A stretch of DNA of 26,195 bases from Nitrospira sp. UBA5699 (GTDB lineage Bacteria > Nitrospirota > Nitrospiria > Nitrospirales > Nitrospiraceae): the NCBI GenBank assembly GCA_002420105.1, contig DIHJ01000022.1, positions 18,426-44,620 of the forward strand, in the 5' to 3' direction. A program made the position numbers and the translations under genes. This document shows, piece after piece, positions 22,271 through 26,195 of the stretch. The notes below the pieces were generated by a model. That model ran no database searches. It worked only from the letters and a program-made list of their open reading frames with translations, and was not told the DNA's origin. Each line of letters begins with the position of its first letter. The first letter of the stretch is position 1.

Positions 22271-23208
22271 GAAAGAACGGGGCCTCAGATCTGAGCATGC
22301 GTCGCGCGGGATCACATCACGTCATGGGCCGAGCGGGCTTCGCGATTCTCTGCACGATCGTCTTCGGCCTTGTCGCCGCCCTTGTTCCTGCGGCTGCCCA
22401 TGCAAAGCGCGCAACGGGCAAGACGAAGCATGTCCGCACCCTCGGTGAAGAGGGCCGGGCGCTGCCCTGGCGGCGGGTGCCGGCCCACAGCATTTTGCTC
22501 AAGGAGCTCAACAGCGGGCGCGTTCTCTACGAGCATGAGCCGGGCAAACGACTGTCGCCGGCCAGTTTGACGAAGATCATGTCCGCCCTCGTCATTCTCG
22601 AACAGGGCAAACTGCATGATCTCGCGACGGTGAGCCCTGCGGCGGCGCGGGCGCACAAGACGCACCTGCGGCTGAAGGCGGGGCAGGTCTTCAAGCTGGA
22701 AGACCTGTTGAAGGCCATGTTGATCGTGTCGGCCAACGACGCTTGTCTGGCGGCGGTGGAACATGTGGGGGGCGATGAGGCGCAGTTCGTCACGTTGATG
22801 AACGCCAAAGCCGCCGCCCTCGGCTTGAGGGATACCCATTTCAGCAATGCCTGCGGCTTCGACAATCCCGAGCATTACTCGACGGCGGAAGACCTCGCGG
22901 CCCTGAGCGTGATCGCGTTACAACAACCGACCTTCCGAGAACTTGTGCGGGAGGAGCGGGCGATGATCATGCCTGTCAACGGGACGCATGCCTACGTGTT
23001 GCATACGACCAATCGCCTGCTCGGCCGGATTCCCGGCGTGGAGGGAATCAAGACGGGTTTCACCTCGAAGGCGGGGCGGTGCCTCATCGCGAAAGTGTCG
23101 CAGAACGGGAGCGATCTGCTGCTGGTCATTCTGAATTCGAATCGCCGCTGGAACACCGCCACGAGTCTCATCAATTACGGACTTCGCGCCTCCGGCACCA
23201 CGCGCTGA
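22267..23208 (+). CDS. dacA: D-alanyl-D-alanine carboxypeptidase (PBP5/DacA family, S11)
   Basis: The enzyme trims the terminal D-alanine from peptidoglycan pentapeptides in the periplasm. The 313-residue product has a signal peptide (hydrophobic run at about 24-42, cleavage near AAAHA at 42-46). The three active-site motifs follow: SLTK (S100-K103), SAN (155-157) and KTG (262-264), in canonical order and spacing. It ends soon after the transpeptidase domain, so it lacks the C-terminal beta domain and amphipathic anchor of E. coli PBP5 and is probably soluble in the periplasm. The GTG at 22267 overlaps the previous stop; ATGs at 22297 and 22324 are alternatives that keep the signal peptide. 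Confidence 0.9.
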   Translation: MRKNGASDLSMRRAGSHHVMGRAGFAILCTIVFGLVAALVPAAAHAKRATGKTKHVRTLGEEGRALPWRRVPAHSILLKELNSGRVLYEHEPGKRLSPASLTKIMSALVILEQGKLHDLATVSPAAARAHKTHLRLKAGQVFKLEDLLKAMLIVSANDACLAAVEHVGGDEAQFVTLMNAKAAALGLRDTHFSNACGFDNPEHYSTAEDLAALSVIALQQPTFRELVREERAMIMPVNGTHAYVLHTTNRLLGRIPGVEGIKTGFTSKAGRCLIAKVSQNGSDLLLVILNSNRRWNTATSLINYGLRASGTTR

Positions 23209-23296
23209 CACCCTCTCCCTCATCCGGATGCCTCCGCTTCCGGTCGCGGATTCCTGACAGGTCGCAGGTCGTTGGGGTGTGATGACTCGAGAGGTT

Positions 23297-23321
23297 GCGC
23301 CCCTTGCGCAGCAAGGGGCGC
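23297..23321. terminator. Hairpin between convergent genes (probable terminator)
   Basis: A perfect 11-bp stem, GCGCCCCTTGC at 23297-23307 and GCAAGGGGCGC at 23311-23321, closes a three-base loop. A second, weaker inverted pair, CGGATGC/GCATCCG at 23321-23327 and 23337-23343, follows directly. There is no T-run, so termination efficiency is uncertain. It lies between dacA (plus) and the secreted protein gene (minus). Confidence 0.5.
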
Positions 23322-23345
23322 GGATGCGCCGCCGCGGCATCCGGG

Positions 23346-23879
23346 CTAGCGGACCGGGGAGAATTCGATATTGACGTCTTTCCCGAGGTAGTTGATCACG
23401 AACCCCTGTTTGTCGTAGGCCAACACGGCTCCCATCACGTTTTCGTCGCCGTAATCTTCCTGCCCGAGCAGCTTCCGGATGTCTTCGGGGCTCTCACTGT
23501 TCAAGACGTTGCGTAACAGTCCCCGGGTCTTGTAGGCGAATCGATTGTTGATGAAGATCAGATCCACCTTGCCGTCCTGCACGCGCACGCCGGCCATCGG
23601 TCCGGTGGGTTTGCGTTGATCCAACAAAAAGATGAAGAGCGCTTCCTGCTCGACTTTGATCCCGGGAATCTTTTCGTTCACGAGAGCGTCCACCGCCTTG
23701 GCCTCTCCGTCTCCCAATTTCACGCCGAACAGCGAGATGTCGGGGCTCTTGATGGCCTTCGGATCCATCACGTCGTTCTTGCTGAGTTCGTACGGCTCGC
23801 CGAATCCTGGAGAAGCCCAGAGTCCGACCCCGGCCATCGTAACGGAGGTCAGTACAAACACTCGCAGCATCTCCTTCAT
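23346..23879 (-). CDS. Secreted/periplasmic protein of unknown function (177 aa)
   Basis: The 177-residue product begins with a signal-peptide-like segment (MKEMLRVFVLTSVTMAGVGLWASPGFG, likely cleavage near residues 24-28). The mature part is a mixed alpha/beta chain with FGVKLGDGEAKAVDALV, GVRVQDGKVDLIFINNRFAYKT, and SPEDIRKLLGQEDYGDE followed by YDKQGFVINYLGKDVNIEF. The pattern of a short strand, a helix and a GQPD-like turn resembles secreted proteins of the SmpA/BamE-like or PepSY-like sort, but I cannot place it. ATG 23879 is chosen because AAGGAGGAG precedes it; an upstream in-frame ATG at 23906 lacks such a site. It is monocistronic with its own promoter. Confidence 0.7.
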   Translation of the reverse strand: MKEMLRVFVLTSVTMAGVGLWASPGFGEPYELSKNDVMDPKAIKSPDISLFGVKLGDGEAKAVDALVNEKIPGIKVEQEALFIFLLDQRKPTGPMAGVRVQDGKVDLIFINNRFAYKTRGLLRNVLNSESPEDIRKLLGQEDYGDENVMGAVLAYDKQGFVINYLGKDVNIEFSPVR

Positions 23880-23965
23880 CGACTCCTCCTTGCGTGCATG
23901 TGCCAACTGGGCGTTGGGACGTCAGACGTGTGGAACCAGCGGGGGGAAGCATCCCATAGGCCGTC

Positions 23966-23995
23966 ATTCTATCCAAGGCTTCCCGGACTTTGCAA
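23966..23995 (-). promoter_or_regulatory. Promoter for the secreted 177-residue protein (minus strand)
   Basis: On the minus strand, TTGCAA (plus 23990-23995; four of six) and TAGAAT (plus 23966-23971; five of six) are 18 bases apart. The start point would be about 80 bases before the ATG at 23879. Confidence 0.5.
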
Positions 23996-24040
23996 GGAAA
24001 GGCCGCCGCAGATGCCGCAGGAGCCGTGAGCCGCAAAGGG

Positions 24041-24985
24041 TCAGGCCCTTCTGGAGCCGGCGGCGGACTGCCGGGGGCGCGGTGGTCCCGGCGTGGCAAG
24101 CAGGCTCGTCATCACCGACCGGCAGAGAGCCCCGAATTCCTTCGCCGCCAGGTTCTGATGACGATGGACCCGATAGGCCAGACCCACGGCATGGCGCGGG
24201 ACCGGATCATACAGGTCGATGATTCGGAGGTTCGTGTGACTCAGTCGTTGCCGGACATAGAGTTCGGGAAGAATCGTGAGTCCCGCCCCCTCGGCCACGG
24301 CTTGGAGAATCCCTTCGGGAGAGGTCATTTCCAGGACGACCTGAGTCGTCACGCGGGCCTGGGCGCATTCCTCCTCCACCATCTTCCTCAGACAGTAGTC
24401 CGCAGGCATCAGGACCAGGGGAAGGCCCCCCAGATCTTTCATCCTCAAGCGGGCCTGCGTAAGCCGGTGCCCGGCAGGCGCGACGAGGACTAATCGTTCT
24501 TCAAAGAGAGGAATCGTGGCCAGCCGATCTTGGGAAACGGGAAGCAGGCAGAGGCCGATGTCCAGGCGATTCGACAGGATACCCGCCTCAATCTCCACGG
24601 AGGGCAGGGAATGAACTTGGAGCTGGATTGCCGGAAATCTCTGTTTGAACTGCGAAACCAGGGGGGGGATCAAATAGGAGTTGACGGTGGCCAAGGTTCC
24701 GACGACCAGGCGACCCCGCTGTGCTCCGTCAAGCTCTCGAATCAGTTGTGCGGCCTGCTCCACTTCGCGCAGCGCCCGCTCCGCGTGGTCCTGAAACAGC
24801 CTGCCGGCCTGCGTCAGCACGATTGTGCGGCCGAGCCGATCGAATAAACGAGTGCCGAGTTCCTCTTCCAGGTCCCTGATCTGCACGGACAGGGAGGGCT
24901 GAGAGACGTGCAGGGCTTCCGCGGCCTTCGTAAAACTCCCCGCCGCGGCCACCGCCAGGAAATAGCGAAGATGACGCAATTCCAT
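24041..24985 (-). CDS. LysR-type transcriptional regulator
   Basis: This is a DNA-binding regulator of 314 residues. The N-terminal winged helix-turn-helix (about 1-60) reads MELRHLRYFLAVAAAGSFTKAAEALHVSQPSLS...LEEELGTRLFDR, with the signature SFTKAAEALHVSQPSLSVQI. The effector domain (about 90-295) has the two-lobed periplasmic-binding fold (LVVGTLATVNSYLIPPLVSQF, DIGLCLLP, GAGLTILPE). It is closest in feel to the CynR/CbbR-like branch, but the effector is not readable. The C-terminus is Pro/Arg-rich and unconserved. It diverges from the truncated-globin lipoprotein gene. A perfect dyad of LysR type lies 21 bases before its start codon, which suggests autoregulation. Confidence 0.93.
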   Translation of the reverse strand: MELRHLRYFLAVAAAGSFTKAAEALHVSQPSLSVQIRDLEEELGTRLFDRLGRTIVLTQAGRLFQDHAERALREVEQAAQLIRELDGAQRGRLVVGTLATVNSYLIPPLVSQFKQRFPAIQLQVHSLPSVEIEAGILSNRLDIGLCLLPVSQDRLATIPLFEERLVLVAPAGHRLTQARLRMKDLGGLPLVLMPADYCLRKMVEEECAQARVTTQVVLEMTSPEGILQAVAEGAGLTILPELYVRQRLSHTNLRIIDLYDPVPRHAVGLAYRVHRHQNLAAKEFGALCRSVMTSLLATPGPPRPRQSAAGSRRA

Positions 24986-25005
24986 CGCTCACGTTCCTAG
25001 CGCGT

Positions 25006-25020
25006 ATAGGTTATGCCTAT
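25006..25020. promoter_or_regulatory. LysR-type operator dyad next to the regulator gene
   Basis: ATAGGTTATGCCTAT is a perfect 5-bp inverted repeat with a 5-base centre. It fits the T-N11-A rule for LysR-family sites and resembles the OxyR half-site layout ATAG-N7-CTAT. It lies 21 bases before the regulator's start. A possible minus-strand promoter (TTGATA at plus 25027-25032, TATACG at plus 25003-25008, 18-base spacer) overlaps it, which would allow autorepression. Confidence 0.6.
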
Positions 25021-25029
25021 CATTCATAT
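25019..25029 (+). repeat. 11-bp direct repeat, copy 1 (ATCATTCATAT)
   Basis: ATCATTCATAT occurs here, overlapping the end of the operator dyad, and again at 25127-25137. Both copies adjoin a CCTAT/ATAGG half-site. A perfect palindrome, CAATATATTG at 25035-25044, lies just beyond this copy. Confidence 0.5.
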
Positions 25030-25126
25030 CAAAACAATATATTGGACCTATCGATGCTAACAGCCGTACCGTAAGCCGTCAAGGGGACGGTGCATGGCTC
25101 GCAGGGCATGGGGCGATGCGCATAGG

Positions 25127-25137
25127 ATCATTCATAT
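25127..25137 (+). repeat. 11-bp direct repeat, copy 2 (ATCATTCATAT)
   Basis: This is the second copy of ATCATTCATAT, 108 bases from the first and 42 bases before the globin ATG. ATAGG (25122-25126) directly precedes it. The overlapping TATTCT at 25135-25140 could be a -10 element for the globin gene, although I see no good -35. Confidence 0.5.
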
Positions 25138-25179
25138 TCTTACCAGCGACGGATTGGATCGCTGACATGGAGGTGCAGG

Positions 25180-25629
25180 ATGGCGGGGCAACGACGGACC
25201 TGGGGCTATGCGATCGGATGGGGTCTCCTGCTTGCGTTCACGGGCTGTGCCGGAACAGAACCGGCGCCCGGCTCGTCACTCTACGATCGTCTCGGAGGGA
25301 AGGCGGCGATCTCCGCCGTCGTCGATCAGTTCGTCGCGAACGTGGCCGCTGATTCGAGAATCAACGCGAGGTTCGCCACGACCGATATCCCGAAGCTCAA
25401 GGGCCATCTGGTCGATCAGGTGTGCATGGCGGCCGGGGGGCCTTGCACGTACAAGGGACGCGATATGAAGACGACTCATGCGGCGATGAAGATTTCCAAC
25501 GGCGACTTCGACGCGTTGGTGGAAGATCTCGTCAAGGCGCTGGATCGCTTCAAGGTGCCGGCGAAGGAGAAGGGAGAGTTGCTCGGCCTGCTCGGACCGA
25601 TGAAGCAAGATATCGTGGAAGTGCCGTAG
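25180..25629 (+). CDS. Truncated haemoglobin (group 1) lipoprotein
   Basis: This is a haem protein of the 2-over-2 globin family, probably attached to the periplasmic face of a membrane. The 149-residue product has a signal peptide with lipobox FTGC (C23), then a group-1 globin core: SLYDRLGGKAAISAVVDQF (33-51), PKLKGHLVDQVCMAAGGP (71-88), the KGRDMKTTHAAMKI segment with the proximal haem ligand H100, and a C-terminal helix pair. The usual B9-B10 Phe-Tyr pair appears as F51-V52, so the distal tyrosine that stabilises bound oxygen seems to be missing. C82 and C89 could form a disulfide. The ATG has GGAGG at 25169-25173. It diverges from the LysR-type regulator, which may control it. Confidence 0.87.
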   Translation: MAGQRRTWGYAIGWGLLLAFTGCAGTEPAPGSSLYDRLGGKAAISAVVDQFVANVAADSRINARFATTDIPKLKGHLVDQVCMAAGGPCTYKGRDMKTTHAAMKISNGDFDALVEDLVKALDRFKVPAKEKGELLGLLGPMKQDIVEVP

Positions 25630-25639
25630 GACGATCGGA

Positions 25640-25668
25640 GGGGCGGGGGCGGCCGTCGCCCTTGCCCC
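25640..25668. terminator. GC-rich hairpin between convergent genes
   Basis: GGGGCGGGGGCG (25640-25651) and CGCCCTTGCCCC (25657-25668) form a 12-bp stem with two G-U pairs on the plus-strand RNA and a five-base loop. No T-run follows. It sits between the globin lipoprotein and the minus-strand gene ending at 25681 and may end transcription. Confidence 0.4.
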
Positions 25669-25680
25669 GACGGCGGAGCG

Positions 25681-25974
25681 TTATGATGCGGGAGGGGTAA
25701 TCAGGAGCAGAGTGCCGAGCTCCCGGAGCCTGTGGAAATACGGGAGGCAATCCTCTTCGAGCTCCTGCTCCAGCGTTTCGAGGTCCGACAGACAGTCCCC
25801 GACGATCGCCCGCCGTTGTTCGTCCAGGCCGTCCTGGCTGTCGAGAAAGTAGACGACGCAGCCGCTGATCACGGTATCCAGCGTCATGAGCGGGCCTTCG
25901 TGCTCGCCGGCCACTCTCGGCCAATCGTCGTGCTTGTGAGTCTCCCACAGCCTGTTCACGGTTTCGCGATCCAC
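25681..25974 (-). CDS. Uncharacterised acidic 97-residue protein
   Basis: I do not recognise this protein. It is a soluble, mostly helical 97-residue chain that starts MDRETVNRLWETHKHDDWPRVAGEHEG. It has an acidic helix DCLSDLETLEQELEEDCLPYFHRLREL at about 60-86 and three cysteines. There is no signal peptide or membrane segment. The GTG start at 25974 is supported by GGGAGG a few bases upstream on the minus strand. Its gene begins 22 bases after the stop of the partial membrane protein gene on the same strand, so the two are probably co-transcribed. Confidence 0.65.
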   Translation of the reverse strand: MDRETVNRLWETHKHDDWPRVAGEHEGPLMTLDTVISGCVVYFLDSQDGLDEQRRAIVGDCLSDLETLEQELEEDCLPYFHRLRELGTLLLITPPAS

Positions 25975-25996
25975 CGAAGCCTCCCGCCCGTCGAAA

Positions 25997-26195
25997 TTAT
26001 CCGCGGCCGATCCAGCCTAGCGCATGCAGAAGCAGCACCGCAAGTGCGCAGAGACCGAGGCCCCAGAACCGGTAGTCCACATCGTCGCGGGCGCTGCACC
26101 AGGCGAGCGCGCGGTCACGGAGCCCGGCCGGTCCCAGCCACAGAAAGAGGCTCTTGCCGATCATGCCCACGGCCGTGATGGTCCAGAGGGGCTGA
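25997..26195 (-). CDS. C-terminal part of a membrane protein (5' partial, minus strand)
   Basis: Reading the minus strand from the right edge, an open frame of 65 codons ends with TAA at plus 25997-25999. It encodes a hydrophobic segment WTITAVGMIGKSLFLWLG, a polar loop with ARDDVDYRFWG, and a second hydrophobic segment LGLCALAVLLLHALGWIG before the stop. This looks like the last two membrane helices of a small integral membrane protein. The start lies outside the window, so the family cannot be named. It is upstream of the acidic 97-residue gene in the same direction. Confidence 0.6.
   Translation of the reverse strand, partial: QPLWTITAVGMIGKSLFLWLGPAGLRDRALAWCSARDDVDYRFWGLGLCALAVLLLHALGWIGRG

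Noticed and set aside
24036..24050. AAGGG/CCCTT inverted pair over the LysR stop codon as a terminator
   Set aside because: The stem is only five base pairs and lacks a T-run on the minus strand.
1..26195. CRISPR arrays, tRNA or rRNA genes, insertion sequences, prophage or plasmid genes
   Set aside because: No regular spacer-repeat series, cloverleaf-like segment, rRNA core sequence, transposase or integrase motif was seen on either strand.

Overview
This is a GC-rich bacterial chromosomal window of 26,195 bases. The organism is probably a Nitrospira-type bacterium (phylum Nitrospirota). This is an inference from three things: the gene order, proteins with BchB-tail (PCP_red) domains in a setting with no photosynthesis genes, and a palindromic intergenic repeat of a kind I associate with that genus. 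No database search was run. I see no tRNA, rRNA, CRISPR array, phage or transposase gene, and no gap between genes exceeds 300 bases.

Bases 1-3000 hold the end of a TrpD-like phosphoribosyltransferase and a sulfate-activation pair, cysD and cysNC. A 125-base imperfect palindrome splits the pair, and the APS-kinase part of CysNC looks eroded. Bases 3051-5686 hold an Mrp/ApbC-type Fe-S carrier ATPase, a zinc-ribbon protein with two PCP_red domains, a strong terminator and a histidine-rich membrane protein. Bases 5809-8751 hold yebC, ruvA and ruvB with no ruvC; a secreted cysteine-repeat protein sits between ruvA and ruvB.

Bases 8950-15764 form a dense aromatic amino-acid block: pheA (chorismate mutase/prephenate dehydratase), a HisC-type aminotransferase, DAHP synthase, tyrA and aroA. 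It runs directly into cmk and plsC. Bases 15821-19840 continue with rpsA (six S1 domains), sppA, an IHF/HU-type DNA-binding protein and a protein with four PCP_red-like repeats. The aroA-cmk-rpsA-ihf order resembles the enterobacterial cluster. A near-consensus sigma70 promoter at the end of aroA probably gives cmk and the translation genes their own transcription. A 15-bp bidirectional terminator closes the block.

Bases 19950-26195 are accessory in character, with short transcription units in both directions: an unrecognised 106-residue protein, a VCBS/FG-GAP lipoprotein, a 66-residue membrane protein, a 62-residue zinc ribbon, a D-Ala-D-Ala carboxypeptidase, a secreted protein of unknown function, a LysR-type regulator diverging from a truncated-haemoglobin lipoprotein, a small acidic protein and a partial membrane protein. 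The regulator-globin gap is AT-richer than its surroundings and holds a perfect LysR-type dyad and an 11-bp direct repeat.

The most unusual content is the pair of multi-copy PCP_red proteins, the ruvA-ruvB insertion, the palindromic element in the sulfate operon, and the regulator/globin-lipoprotein intergenic region.
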